A DNA stretch of 64,000 nucleotides from an uncultured Lachnoclostridium sp. (GTDB lineage Bacteria > Bacillota > Clostridia > Lachnospirales > Lachnospiraceae): assembly GCA_944381625.1 (NCBI GenBank), contig CALWLW010000004.1, positions 1 through 64,000 on the forward strand, read 5' to 3'. The translations under genes and the position numbers were made by a program. This document shows positions 9,617 through 18,298 of the stretch, piece after piece; position 1 is the stretch's first letter; every line of letters begins with the position of its first letter. The notes below the pieces were generated by a model, which ran no database searches, had not been told where the DNA came from, and saw only the letters and a program-made list of their open reading frames with translations.

Positions 9617-10296
9617 TACTCTTCCACAACTGTGAACCTTTTATGCTTCATCCTCAGCACCTGGTCCGCCTTCTTCGCAAACTCCGCGGAATGGGTGGCG
9701 ACGATCACGCACTTGCCCATCTCATGGGCGATCTTACGGAACAGCTCCTGGATCACGGCGGCGTTCTTTTCATCCAGGTTGCCGGTGGGCTCGTCGGCCA
9801 GCACGATGTCCGCGTCCTTGGCCAGCGCCCGGGCGATGGCTACTCTCTGCTGTTCACCGCCGGACAGCTTGCCCACCAGTTTCCTGTGCAGCTCCGGCCC
9901 TATGCCCATCTGGGTCAGCAGCTCCTCCGCCCTCTTCCTGCGGTCCTGCTTCTTCCCCACGATTTCCATGGATACCTCCACATTTTCCCGCGCCGTCAGA
10001 TAAGGGAACAGGTTATACGCCTGAAAGACCATGCTTGTATGCCAGGTACGGTAACCCTGCGCCTCCTGGCCGCAGATCTTTTTCCCTTCATACAGGACGC
10101 TCCCCTTTTCCGGCTCTTCCAGCCTTCCCAGGAGCATCAGCGTTGTCGTCTTCCCGGACCCCGACGGACCCATGACCGCATACAGCTTCCCGCGTTCAAA
10201 GACAGCGTCCGCATCTTCCAGCACCTCGGTCCGCTCCCCCCTGGACACATAAGAGTAGGATACCTGTTCCATCTTTAATACTTCTTTCTTTTCCAT
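9616..10296 (-). CDS. ABC transporter ATP-binding protein, LolD/MacB type
   Basis: A 226-residue ATPase with Walker A GPSGSGKTT, Q-loop in VFQAYNLFP, signature LSGGEQQR, Walker B DIVLADEPTGNLDEKN and switch His in VATHSAEF. The DEPTGNLD form is typical of the LolD/MacB/FtsE class that works with FtsX-fold permeases. The chosen ATG has GGAG six bases before it; an in-frame ATG at 10308 is possible. It is the only ATPase in a run with four permease genes, so it probably energises both permease pairs. The exported substrate is unknown. Confidence 0.93.
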   Translation of the reverse strand: MEKKEVLKMEQVSYSYVSRGERTEVLEDADAVFERGKLYAVMGPSGSGKTTTLMLLGRLEEPEKGSVLYEGKKICGQEAQGYRTWHTSMVFQAYNLFPYLTARENVEVSMEIVGKKQDRRKRAEELLTQMGIGPELHRKLVGKLSGGEQQRVAIARALAKDADIVLADEPTGNLDEKNAAVIQELFRKIAHEMGKCVIVATHSAEFAKKADQVLRMKHKRFTVVEE

Positions 10297-10319
10297 ACCT
10301 TTCTCCATCCTTCCAGCCT

Positions 10320-11636
10320 CTACAGCAATTCCCTGACTTTTTTCCGAAAAAGAGAACCCAGCGCGACCAGCGCCGTCCCTGCCACCAGGCCGCCTGCCAG
10401 CGGAGCCAGCCACAGGCACACGCCGCTGTTCACCACAAATTCCACGCCCTCAAAGGACGGGAGCGCCGCCTGGACCCGTTCGCCGATCATCCCGCCGCAG
10501 GCCAGCACCACCGCCGCGCCTGCCCCGATGCCTGCGAAGACCGGAAGAAGCGTCTCGCAGATCAGCTGCAGGGTGAGCGTCCCTTTCTTCTCTCCCATGG
10601 ACAGCCACACGCCAAGCTCCGTCCTCCGGTTCAGTATCCGGTGTGCGGTCAACAGGACCAGCATCAGCGCCAGCACTGCCGATGTAATGAAAATCAGATA
10701 GCCGCAGATGTTTTTAATCCCGTTTAACGGTGAAGCGGCCATCAGGTACATGCGGCTTTCTTTATGTACGTCAAAGTCCTCCCCCACAACCTGTTCGATT
10801 TCTTCCTCCACCTGATCTCTCAGTTCATCCAGGCGTCCCGGATCCGTGGTGTGGTAAATTGCCTCAAATATTTTTCCCTGGGAAAATGCAAGCCCCTGGG
10901 CGGCGGGGATATAGATATAATTCACAGGGCTGAATACTTCCAAATCTGATTCCGAATTATCAGAATGAACGCCGATCATTTCCAGCGTCAGCGTCCTGCT
11001 CTCATCCAGCGGGTCCGCCAGGGTAAATTCATCGCCGATCTCCAGCTGGTTCTCCCGCTGGAAGCGCTCGCTGACCACCGCCACCGGCCGGTCCATATCC
11101 TCCTCCGTGAATCCGGTCCCTTCTATGACCGTTTCCCCCCACTTCTTAAATTCCCATGCATCCTCCAGGTTGAACACGCCGATCAATGAGATATCTCCGG
11201 CCGTCCTCGCTTCCCCCAGCCCATCCGCTTCATAATCGCCCCAGTAATCTCTCCCATAAGCTCCATACCGGGCGTCGTAGCCCTCCATCTTTCTTGCTAT
11301 CATCTGTTCGAACACGCTGAAAACGGTCACTCCGGTAGCATTGCTCATGGTCGTATATTCCAGACGGTCAATCCCGTCTATATCCAGCAGCTTTTCTGCC
11401 TTGTCCAGTTCAAAATAATTGGCCGAATAGTAGCTGAACGGCTCCGCCTCCGTCTTCCTCACATTCAGGTCCGCCCCGATATTTTCTTCCAGGCGCTTTG
11501 CCGCTCTTTCCACATTTTCAGAAACCGAAACCGCAACGGACAAAAGCACGGTAATGATCAGGAAGACCGCCGCCAGCACGGCGCTGCTGTATTTGTAATA
11601 GAAGATGCTTTTTAAACTGCGAACCAAACTTTTCAT
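10320..11636 (-). CDS. FtsX-fold ABC permease B (downstream copy)
   Basis: A 438-residue permease with one N-terminal helix (about residues 20-40), a large extracytoplasmic region of about 270 residues, and three C-terminal helices, the MacB/LolC layout without a fused ATPase. It pairs with the product of 11639-13096. It is a close paralog of 13168-14472: both begin MKSLVRSLKSI and share long stretches. The GTG at 11642 overlaps the preceding stop, but the paralog has no in-frame equivalent, so the ATG at 11636 is preferred. Confidence 0.88.
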   Translation of the reverse strand: MKSLVRSLKSIFYYKYSSAVLAAVFLIITVLLSVAVSVSENVERAAKRLEENIGADLNVRKTEAEPFSYYSANYFELDKAEKLLDIDGIDRLEYTTMSNATGVTVFSVFEQMIARKMEGYDARYGAYGRDYWGDYEADGLGEARTAGDISLIGVFNLEDAWEFKKWGETVIEGTGFTEEDMDRPVAVVSERFQRENQLEIGDEFTLADPLDESRTLTLEMIGVHSDNSESDLEVFSPVNYIYIPAAQGLAFSQGKIFEAIYHTTDPGRLDELRDQVEEEIEQVVGEDFDVHKESRMYLMAASPLNGIKNICGYLIFITSAVLALMLVLLTAHRILNRRTELGVWLSMGEKKGTLTLQLICETLLPVFAGIGAGAAVVLACGGMIGERVQAALPSFEGVEFVVNSGVCLWLAPLAGGLVAGTALVALGSLFRKKVRELL

Positions 11637-11638
11637 AC

Positions 11639-13096
11639 TCACTCACCGCCCGATCTTTTCAAAAGCTGTACGGCGCGCCTGCGCACCGCCGTCCAGGTCA
11701 GCGCCGCCATTCCCCCGGTAAATACCGCCGCGCCCACGCACAGCGCCCCGGCGATCGCCCCTCCATGCTGGTAGACTGCCAGGTCGGTGGAAATATAATA
11801 GAAATTAAAATTCCCCGCCCGAAGCTCCTCCTCAATGTCATAATACTGCTCATGGAACAGCGTATTTTCCCGGTCCCATGCCAGTTCCTCGTTCAGGCCT
11901 TCCGGGCTGCCGCTGACCAGCCTCCCGCTCACGGGCTCCGCCGCCCAGAAAGCGGCTGCCAGCCCTATCGCCGCCGCCAAAAGGACCGGAACCATCTGCT
12001 CTATGAGAAGCTGAGCCAGCAGGACGGCGCGTTTTTCCCCCATGGCGACCCAGATCCCGATCTCATGGTACTTTTTCTGCAGTTCGCTGTAGCACAGGAA
12101 AAATATGATGGAAACAATCCCTATGAGCGTCACCCACAGCGCCGCATTGGTAATCTGGTGGATTTCCTGCAGGGGCATGCTCACAATCTGGTTCCATTCA
12201 TCATTCCAGGAGAACATCAGGTCCACCTGGGGATTCCCTTCCGCAGTAAAGTCCCTCTGGCCATATCCCAGCAGTTCCCGCATATCCTGCATGTATCCCT
12301 CCGCCATGCCGGAGTCCTTCATGTAGATATACACCATATAGGGCTGGTACAAAACCATATCCAGTTCATACAGCGTACTGTACGGAAAAAAGACATAATT
12401 CTCTACGGTATCCTCCGGCCTAAACTCCGTCTCCTCAAAGGCAATCTCCGAACAGTCAAAAATACCTTTGATCACGGCCTCAAATTCTGTCGACTCTTTA
12501 AATCCATAATCCTTACCTGTCATAAAGGAAACCCTGTCGCCCACATCCCAGCCGTTCTTTTCCGCAAGCGCCTGGGAGACCAGGGCCACCTTCTCTCCCG
12601 CATCCCCCGTCTCTATCCCGCTGCCCTTCACCAGCTTCATCCCCATCCCGGTAAAAAACACCGATAAACGGCTGTCCGTCACGCCGATGAACCTGCAGTT
12701 GTCCAGTGTATCAAGGTCGAACTCTATCCCACGCAAGTATTCCAGATGTTCCTCAAACCGCTCTTTATAGCTGTAATAAGGTTCCCCCTCCATAAGATTT
12801 CCTCTCTGATACACGATGACGTTGCTTCCTTTTACCCGGTCGTCCGAGGCAAGCTCTTCGATCTCCTCCGGGCGGAACGGCGCCAGGTTATTTCGCTGCC
12901 CCAGATCCACCGTGCGCATTTTTCTTACGTAGACCGCATCCCCCAGCACTGTCTGCATGTCCTCCAGCCTTTTCCCCGAGGCAATATTCAGCACCGCCAG
13001 TAAAAACAGCAGGGAAAAACATGCCGTATACAGGAGGAACAGCAGGCCGTTCCTGGTTTTATGGTACTGCAATGACCGTAGTATTCTTCTCCACAT
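11639..13096 (-). CDS. FtsX-fold ABC permease A (downstream copy)
   Basis: A 485-residue permease beginning MWRRILRSLQYHKTRNG, with an N-terminal helix, a large extracytoplasmic domain, and C-terminal helices including the GIWVAMGEKRAVLLAQLL segment that contacts the ATPase in this fold. A GGAGG site precedes the ATG. Its paralog at 14476-15933 has the same predicted length of 485 residues. The gene ends 2 bases before the permease B start, so the two should be co-translated as a heterodimer. Confidence 0.88.
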   Translation of the reverse strand: MWRRILRSLQYHKTRNGLLFLLYTACFSLLFLLAVLNIASGKRLEDMQTVLGDAVYVRKMRTVDLGQRNNLAPFRPEEIEELASDDRVKGSNVIVYQRGNLMEGEPYYSYKERFEEHLEYLRGIEFDLDTLDNCRFIGVTDSRLSVFFTGMGMKLVKGSGIETGDAGEKVALVSQALAEKNGWDVGDRVSFMTGKDYGFKESTEFEAVIKGIFDCSEIAFEETEFRPEDTVENYVFFPYSTLYELDMVLYQPYMVYIYMKDSGMAEGYMQDMRELLGYGQRDFTAEGNPQVDLMFSWNDEWNQIVSMPLQEIHQITNAALWVTLIGIVSIIFFLCYSELQKKYHEIGIWVAMGEKRAVLLAQLLIEQMVPVLLAAAIGLAAAFWAAEPVSGRLVSGSPEGLNEELAWDRENTLFHEQYYDIEEELRAGNFNFYYISTDLAVYQHGGAIAGALCVGAAVFTGGMAALTWTAVRRRAVQLLKRSGGE

Positions 13097-13167
13097 ATTT
13101 ATTCCTCCATCGCAACATCGGAACCTTTACCATCACCTGCCTGTAACAGAGATTCCTTTTTTCCGCC

Positions 13168-14472
13168 TTATAACAGTTCCCGCACCCTCCTGCGGAACAA
13201 AAATCCTGCCGAGGCCAGCGTCGTCCCTGCCACCAGGCCGCCTGCCAGCGGAGCCAGCCACAGGCACACGCCGCTGTTCACCACAAATTCCACGCCCGCA
13301 AAGGACGGAAGCGCCGCCTGGACCCGTTCCCCGATCATCCCGCCGCAGGCCAGCACCACCGCCGCTCCTGCCCCGATGCCCGCAAAGACCGGCAGAAGCG
13401 TCTCGCAGATCATCTGCAGGGTGAGCGTCCCTTTCTTCTCGCCCATGGCCAGCCACACGCCAAGCTCCGTCCTCCGGTTCAGTATCCGGTGTACCGTCAG
13501 CAGGACCAGCATCAGCGTCAGCACTGCCGACGTGATAAAGATCAGATAACGGCAGATATTTTTGATTCCGTCCAGTGGCGATGCGGCCATCAGGTACATA
13601 CGGCTTTCTTCCTGTACGTCAAAGTCCTCTCCGACCATTTGCTCTATCCCTGCTTCCACCTGGGCTTTCAGTTCCTCCAGCCGCTCCGGCTCTGTGGTAT
13701 GGTATGTAACCTCAAATACCTTCCCCTGGGAAAACGCAAGTCCCTGAGCAGCCGGGACAAAGATATAGTTCATGGGGCTGGAGGCTTCCAGATTCGACTC
13801 CACATTGCTGGAATGGACGCCGATCATTTCCAGCGTCAGCGTCCTGCTCTCATCCAGCGGGTCCGCCAGGGTAAATTCATCACCGATCTCCAGCCGGTTC
13901 TCCCGCTGGAAACGCTCGCTGACCACCGCCACCGGCCGGTCCATGTCTTCCTGCGTAAACCCGGTTCCTTCCAGGACTGTCTCGCCCCATTTTTCAAACT
14001 CCCAGCCGTCCTCCAGGTTACATACGCCGAACACAGTGATGCTCCCGGCCGTCCTTGCTTCTCCCAGCCCGTCTTCTTCATAGCGGAGCCAGTAATCTTC
14101 CCCCTGATCTTCCGCATATTTTCTGCTAAGAGCCACATATTCTTCAAAAACAGGGTTTACCGTCACCCCCACAGCGTTGCTCATGGTCATGTATTCCAGA
14201 CGGACGATCCCATCTATGTCCAGCAGTCTTTCCGCGTCATCCAAGTCAAAAGAATTGGCCGAGTAAAAACTGAACGGCACCGCTTCCGCCTTCCTCACGC
14301 TCAGGTCCGCCCCGATGTTCTGCCCCAGACGCTTTGCCGCGCCTTCCACATTTTCAGAGACAGAGACTGCAGCGGACAAAAGTACGGTAATGATCAGGAA
14401 GACCGCTCCCAGCACGGCGCTGCTGTACTTGTAGTAACGGATGCTTTTTAAGCTGCGAACCAGACTTTTCAT
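13168..14472 (-). CDS. FtsX-fold ABC permease B' (upstream copy)
   Basis: A 434-residue paralog of the gene at 10320-11636. The first 40 residues and the C-terminal third (from about DGIKNICRYLIFITSAVL) are nearly the same as the other copy, while the stretch around residues 100-150 differs clearly (for example EEYVALSRKYAEDQGEDYW). That uneven pattern suggests duplication followed by divergence of the outside face, or conversion of the rest. It starts 3 bases after the stop of its partner. Confidence 0.88.
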   Translation of the reverse strand: MKSLVRSLKSIRYYKYSSAVLGAVFLIITVLLSAAVSVSENVEGAAKRLGQNIGADLSVRKAEAVPFSFYSANSFDLDDAERLLDIDGIVRLEYMTMSNAVGVTVNPVFEEYVALSRKYAEDQGEDYWLRYEEDGLGEARTAGSITVFGVCNLEDGWEFEKWGETVLEGTGFTQEDMDRPVAVVSERFQRENRLEIGDEFTLADPLDESRTLTLEMIGVHSSNVESNLEASSPMNYIFVPAAQGLAFSQGKVFEVTYHTTEPERLEELKAQVEAGIEQMVGEDFDVQEESRMYLMAASPLDGIKNICRYLIFITSAVLTLMLVLLTVHRILNRRTELGVWLAMGEKKGTLTLQMICETLLPVFAGIGAGAAVVLACGGMIGERVQAALPSFAGVEFVVNSGVCLWLAPLAGGLVAGTTLASAGFLFRRRVRELL

Positions 14473-14475
14473 ACT

Positions 14476-15933
14476 TCATTCACCGCCCGATCTTTTCAAA
14501 AGCTGTACGGCGCGCCTGCGCACCGCCGTCCAGGTCAGCGCCGCCATTCCCCCGGTAAACGCCGCCGTGCCCACACACAGCGCCCTGGCGATTGCACCGC
14601 CATGCTGATAGACTGCCAGGTCGTTGGAAATATAATAAAAATTAAAATTCCCCGCCCGCAGTTCTTGATCAATCTCATAGTACGATTCCCAGAACAGCGT
14701 ATTTTCCCGGTCCCATGCCAGTTCCCTGTTGAGTCCTTCCGAACTGCCGCTGGCCAGCATCCCGCTGGCAGGCCCTGCCGCCCAGAGTCCGACGGCCAGG
14801 CCCACTGCTGCCGCCAGCAGGACCGGAACCATCTGCTCTATGAGAAACTGTGCCAGCAGTACAGTCCGTTTTTCTCCCATGGCGATCCAGATCCCGATCT
14901 CATGATACTTTTTCTGCAGTTCGCTGAAGCACAGAAAAAATACGATGGAAACAATCCCCGCCAGCGTTACCCACAGAGCAATACCGGTGATCTGGTGGAT
15001 CTCCCGCAGCGGCATGCTCACGATCTGATTCCACTCGTCGTCCCAGCTGAACGTCAGATCTACCTGAAAATTGCCTTCCGAAGTAAAATCCCGCTGATTA
15101 TACCCCAGCAGTTCCTGCATATCCCGCATATATTCTTCAGCCATACCGGCGTCCTTCATATAGATATACACCATATAAGGCTGGTACAGCACCATGTCCA
15201 GTTCGTACAGAGTGCTGTGGGGAAAGAATACATAATTGGCAAGGATCTCATTCGGTTTATACTCTCCCTCGTCAAAGGAGACTTCCGGGCACGCGTAGAT
15301 TCCCTGGATCACAGCCTCAAACTCCGTTGGATTTCTGAGCCCAAAATCCTTACCGGTCATAAAAGAAACCGTATCTCCCACATCCCAGCCATTCTTCTCC
15401 GCGAGCGGCTGGGAGATCAGCGCCGCTTTCTTTCCCGCATCTTTCGCCTCTATCCCGCTGCCTTTCACCAGTTTCAGCCCCATACCGGTAAAAAACACGG
15501 ACAGACGGCTGTCCGTCACGCCGACAAACCTGCAGTTGTCCAGCGTCTCCGTATCAAATGATCTGGCCTGCAGATTTTCCAGGTATTCTTCCAGCTTTTC
15601 TTCATCACTGTAACAGGGAGAGCCCTCTGCCAGGTTTCCGCCTTTCAGTACCAGTACATTGCTGCCTTTTACCCGGCTGTCCGAAGCCAGTTCTTCGATC
15701 TCTTCCGGGCGGAACGGAGCCAGGTTATTCCGCTTCCCCAAATTCACCGTGCGAATCTTTCTTACATAGACCGCATCTCCCAGCACCGTCTGCATATCCT
15801 CCAGTCTCTCCCCCGAGGCGATATTCAGCACCGCTATCAAAATCAACAGGGAAAAGCACGCCGCAAACAAAAGAAACAGCAGGCTGTTCCTGGCCTTATG
15901 GTACTGCAGTGACCGCAATATCCTTCTCCACAT
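14476..15933 (-). CDS. FtsX-fold ABC permease A' (upstream copy)
   Basis: A 485-residue paralog of 11639-13096, first gene of the five-gene run. Shared landmarks include the NIASGxRLEDMQTVLGDAVY segment, VFFTGMGxKLVKGSGIE, and a C-terminus ending in WTAVRRRAVQLLKRSGGE in both copies. The ATG at 15933 is chosen because it aligns with the paralog start and has GAGGA at a proper distance; an ATG two codons earlier is too close to that site. A promoter lies 55 to 83 bases upstream. Confidence 0.88.
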   Translation of the reverse strand: MWRRILRSLQYHKARNSLLFLLFAACFSLLILIAVLNIASGERLEDMQTVLGDAVYVRKIRTVNLGKRNNLAPFRPEEIEELASDSRVKGSNVLVLKGGNLAEGSPCYSDEEKLEEYLENLQARSFDTETLDNCRFVGVTDSRLSVFFTGMGLKLVKGSGIEAKDAGKKAALISQPLAEKNGWDVGDTVSFMTGKDFGLRNPTEFEAVIQGIYACPEVSFDEGEYKPNEILANYVFFPHSTLYELDMVLYQPYMVYIYMKDAGMAEEYMRDMQELLGYNQRDFTSEGNFQVDLTFSWDDEWNQIVSMPLREIHQITGIALWVTLAGIVSIVFFLCFSELQKKYHEIGIWIAMGEKRTVLLAQFLIEQMVPVLLAAAVGLAVGLWAAGPASGMLASGSSEGLNRELAWDRENTLFWESYYEIDQELRAGNFNFYYISNDLAVYQHGGAIARALCVGTAAFTGGMAALTWTAVRRRAVQLLKRSGGE

Positions 15934-15987
15934 ATCCATTCCTCACTGTAAATCTGCAGAAACTCCTTTCTGCTCATACGCATACTT

Positions 15988-16016
15988 ATTATACCTTACT
16001 GCCTGTACATTGTCGC
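15988..16016 (-). promoter_or_regulatory. Promoter of the four-permease ABC exporter operon
   Basis: TATAAT (15988-15993) with a 17-bp spacer to GCGACA (16011-16016) on the minus strand. The -10 box is perfect; the -35 box matches 4 of 6. Confidence 0.6.
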
Positions 16017-16248
16017 TCTTGCTGCATACTTTGTCCATTTTCAAACATAATTTGGCACTTTTACCATGCATCGTGAATCTTTCTATATTTCTAATATTAT
16101 TATCAATACATCATCTTGTCAATATTCACATATTGATTTTGTGTAAAAATACTTAATCATATTAAAATTATTTAATGATACAGATCGCGCAAAGCTTGTA
16201 AGGAGCGCCACAGATGCCGCGGCCTCAGGCATTGCACTCCTTCAGCAC

Positions 16249-16290
16249 AAAAAATGCCCCGGATCATGAAACAAAGCCATGATCCGGAGC
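16249..16290 (-). terminator. Rho-independent terminator of the integrase gene
   Basis: CCGGATCATG and CATGATCCGG form a perfect 10-bp stem with a 9-base loop; on the minus strand it is followed closely by six Ts. It lies 35 bases after the integrase stop. Confidence 0.9.
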
Positions 16291-16324
16291 GTCTCTTTGA
16301 ACGGGTTCCCGTATCTTTCCCCTG

Positions 16325-17758
16325 TTAAACTTTCTCAAACATCCGATCCACCAGTCTTCTCTTATCTCCTGCTTTCCGCGGCATATATCTGCGTATTACC
16401 TGCTGCGGAGAAGCAAATCCCATCAGCTCCGCCAGTTCATCTGAAGTCGCTCCGGCGCGCACAGCACGCATGGCATAACTGTCACGAAGCATCCGCGGCG
16501 TCACATTTCCTATTCCGCAGTTTTTTCCCTGACGTGTCAATGCCGACCTCAGCCGATCCAGACGGACAGGCCCCTTTTCCCCTGAAGAAATCAGATAATC
16601 CTGCTTTTCTCCGCCAAAAACTTGTTGGATGTGAGATAATTTCCCGCAGAGATTTTCTGGAAGGGGCACTTCTCTTCGCCTTTTGCCCACTGCATTTTCT
16701 ACTGTATATACATTTTTTGCCGGACCATCCAACAATGACTTCCGCTCCGTCAAAAACTTTCTGATAAACAGACGGTGTCCTTCCAGATCCACGTCTTCCC
16801 ATCGCAGCGCCGCAGCTTCGCTCATTGTTATACCCGCATATAAAACAAGTTCATAGGCGATTCCCAGGGGATATCCATCTCTGTCCTTATACGCGGCAAG
16901 CCAGGGCTCTAAACATGCAATCTGTTTTTCATCCAGCCCTCCTCCTTCCTCCCAGAGGTTTCGGGCTTTCATGTCCCAGCAAAAATCCTGGCAGGGATTC
17001 TGTGTCATAAGTCCTGCTTTTTGAGCGTCACGAAGACAGCCATTTAGAATCGAAAATGTATTCCTCAGCGTTCCTTCCGTCATCTTTCTTCCGCCTGCTG
17101 AAGATTTCTCCCTAAGTCTGCTGATCCAGCCGCTCAAAGTTTTGTCTGACAAATTCCCAAGTGAAACGGAACCAAGATATGGAAGAATATGCCGTTCCAA
17201 AGTTTCTGCATACATCCGAATCGTCGTTTCTTTGATCACATTGGGAAGCACCGCCCCTATCCATATATCGCTCCATACTTCCAGAGAATCGCTGCTGGTA
17301 ATCTTTCCCTCGTAAAATCTGCAGATTCTTTGCGAGACTCTCTCTTTCTTCTGCTGCTCAAGAACCGGTTCTCTTTTTACAGCAGGCTCTCTGCCGCATC
17401 CACAATCCCTGATTTTTCCATTTTTTAAATTTCTGGTTGCCACACTGATTTTATTACCGCAATCGCACACGCAGATTACCTTTTGCAAAGTCGTCTGCTT
17501 TGATGTATCTTCGGACATTACCACCAGTTTTCCAAACCGTTTTCCAATCAGGTCGTTCCCTGCCGCCCTGATGCACCCACAACTCTTCCGTCTTCCCCGT
17601 TTTAATAAATAACCGGGAACAACACATGCTCTTCCGCAATCGCAGACACAGTTCCAGACTGATACTTTTTGTCTCTTCTCCTGTCTCAAACCGCCATATC
17701 CTACCACCGTCAATTTCCCAAATCTCTGTCCCGTCAAATCCCCTGCTGTCTTTGGCAT
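16325..17758 (-). CDS. Tyrosine recombinase-fold protein with tandem Cys-rich N-terminal domain
   Basis: A 477-residue protein. Residues 7-62 and 69-121 are two repeats of one module: D-L-x-G-x-R-F-G-K-L at the front, then Cys-x-Cys-x-Cys (37/39/41; 96/98/100) and Cys-Gly-Cys (60/62; 119/121), like the zinc-binding modules found in phage HNH proteins. A SAM-like core-binding domain (about 155-255) and an integrase catalytic domain (about 285-470) follow. The active site looks degraded: Thr311 replaces Arg I in YAGITMSEAAALRW, Arg422 replaces His II in TPRMLRDSYA, Phe448 replaces His/Trp III in LMGFAS; only Arg425 and Tyr458 (IRRYMP) remain. It may be a DNA-binding protein rather than an active integrase. 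It diverges from an XRE gene. Confidence 0.85.
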   Translation of the reverse strand: MPKTAGDLTGQRFGKLTVVGYGGLRQEKRQKVSVWNCVCDCGRACVVPGYLLKRGRRKSCGCIRAAGNDLIGKRFGKLVVMSEDTSKQTTLQKVICVCDCGNKISVATRNLKNGKIRDCGCGREPAVKREPVLEQQKKERVSQRICRFYEGKITSSDSLEVWSDIWIGAVLPNVIKETTIRMYAETLERHILPYLGSVSLGNLSDKTLSGWISRLREKSSAGGRKMTEGTLRNTFSILNGCLRDAQKAGLMTQNPCQDFCWDMKARNLWEEGGGLDEKQIACLEPWLAAYKDRDGYPLGIAYELVLYAGITMSEAAALRWEDVDLEGHRLFIRKFLTERKSLLDGPAKNVYTVENAVGKRRREVPLPENLCGKLSHIQQVFGGEKQDYLISSGEKGPVRLDRLRSALTRQGKNCGIGNVTPRMLRDSYAMRAVRAGATSDELAELMGFASPQQVIRRYMPRKAGDKRRLVDRMFEKV

Positions 17759-17803
17759 CTGTCCTCACCTGCCTTTTTCCTCGTTAGTCAATTAAAGAAA
17801 ATG

Positions 17804-17875
17804 CGGATAATATGTATAATTACTGCATAAAATGTACACATTTATTCTTATACATTAGATTCTACATTATATCCG
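17804..17875. promoter_or_regulatory. AT-rich divergent control region with inverted repeats
   Basis: The 195 bases between the integrase and XRE starts are clearly AT-rich. CGGATAATATG (17804-17814) and CATTATATCCG (17865-17875) form an imperfect inverted pair, and AAATGT-AC-ACATTT (17830-17843) is a perfect short palindrome. These are candidate operators for the divergent XRE protein; this is inference from position and symmetry. Confidence 0.45.
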
Positions 17876-17953
17876 ATTCTAAGTCAACTATTTCAAAACT
17901 TTGTACTCCATCAGTTGATCTCTATATAGTAAACTAATCAGGGGTGGATTGAA

Positions 17954-18238
17954 ATGACTGATTTCGGAAAAAGACTCAAAGCTTTGCGATATAAAAAGCA
18001 TATGACGCAGGCAGATCTTTCTGACCGGCTTGGCGTGACAAAATCTGTCATAAGCGCCTATGAGAATGGAGTCAGGATGCCTTCCTATGACATATTAATA
18101 CAGATTTCCCGCATCTTTCATGTTACCACAGACTATTTACTGGGACTGGAAACGAAACAGGAAATCGATGTATCCGGTCTGACAGAAGAAGAAGTTCTTG
18201 CGTTAATCAATCTGATCAAAGCCATGCAGCATGGATAG
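17954..18238 (+). CDS. XRE family transcriptional regulator
   Basis: A 94-residue Cro/CI-type repressor. The helix-turn-helix covers about residues 5-60 (RLKALRYKKHMTQADLSDRL and GVTKSVISAYENGVRMPSYD), ending in the usual TTDYLLG. A short helical tail (VSGLTEEEVLALINLIKAMQ) may dimerise. It is one of two plus-strand genes in the window and is transcribed away from the integrase-fold gene, as repressor and integrase are in small mobile elements. The ribosome site GGGGTGG is modest. Confidence 0.88.
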   Translation: MTDFGKRLKALRYKKHMTQADLSDRLGVTKSVISAYENGVRMPSYDILIQISRIFHVTTDYLLGLETKQEIDVSGLTEEEVLALINLIKAMQHG

Positions 18239-18241
18239 ACC

Positions 18242-18290
18242 AAAAAAGCCGACAGAATGGTTTTGCACCTCTGCCGGCTCTGTCTTTTTC
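18242..18290. terminator. Bidirectional terminator between XRE and ABC ATPase genes
   Basis: AGCCGACAG (18247-18255) pairs with CTGCCGGCT (18271-18279) with one mismatch. Six As precede it and a TTTTT run follows, so it can end both the XRE transcript (plus) and the ABC transporter transcript (minus). Confidence 0.85.
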
Positions 18291-18298
18291 TCCCGGTT

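Larger units (their letters stand above)
15934..16324. other. 391-base intergenic region between exporter and integrase
   Basis: No gene is visible. It holds the exporter promoter (15988-16016), an AT-rich stretch (16080-16185), an imperfect inverted repeat at 16200-16242 (AAGGAG/CTCCTT outer and ATGCC/GGCAT inner arms) and the integrase terminator (16249-16290). No attachment-site direct repeat was recognised. Confidence 0.7.

Noticed and set aside
10320..15933. Mobile element causing the permease duplication
   Set aside because: No transposase, terminal repeats or target duplications are visible at the block edges; simple tandem duplication explains it.
16200..16242. Imperfect inverted repeat as possible attachment site of the integrase
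   Set aside because: No matching direct repeat was found beyond the XRE gene; it is listed only as part of the intergenic region.
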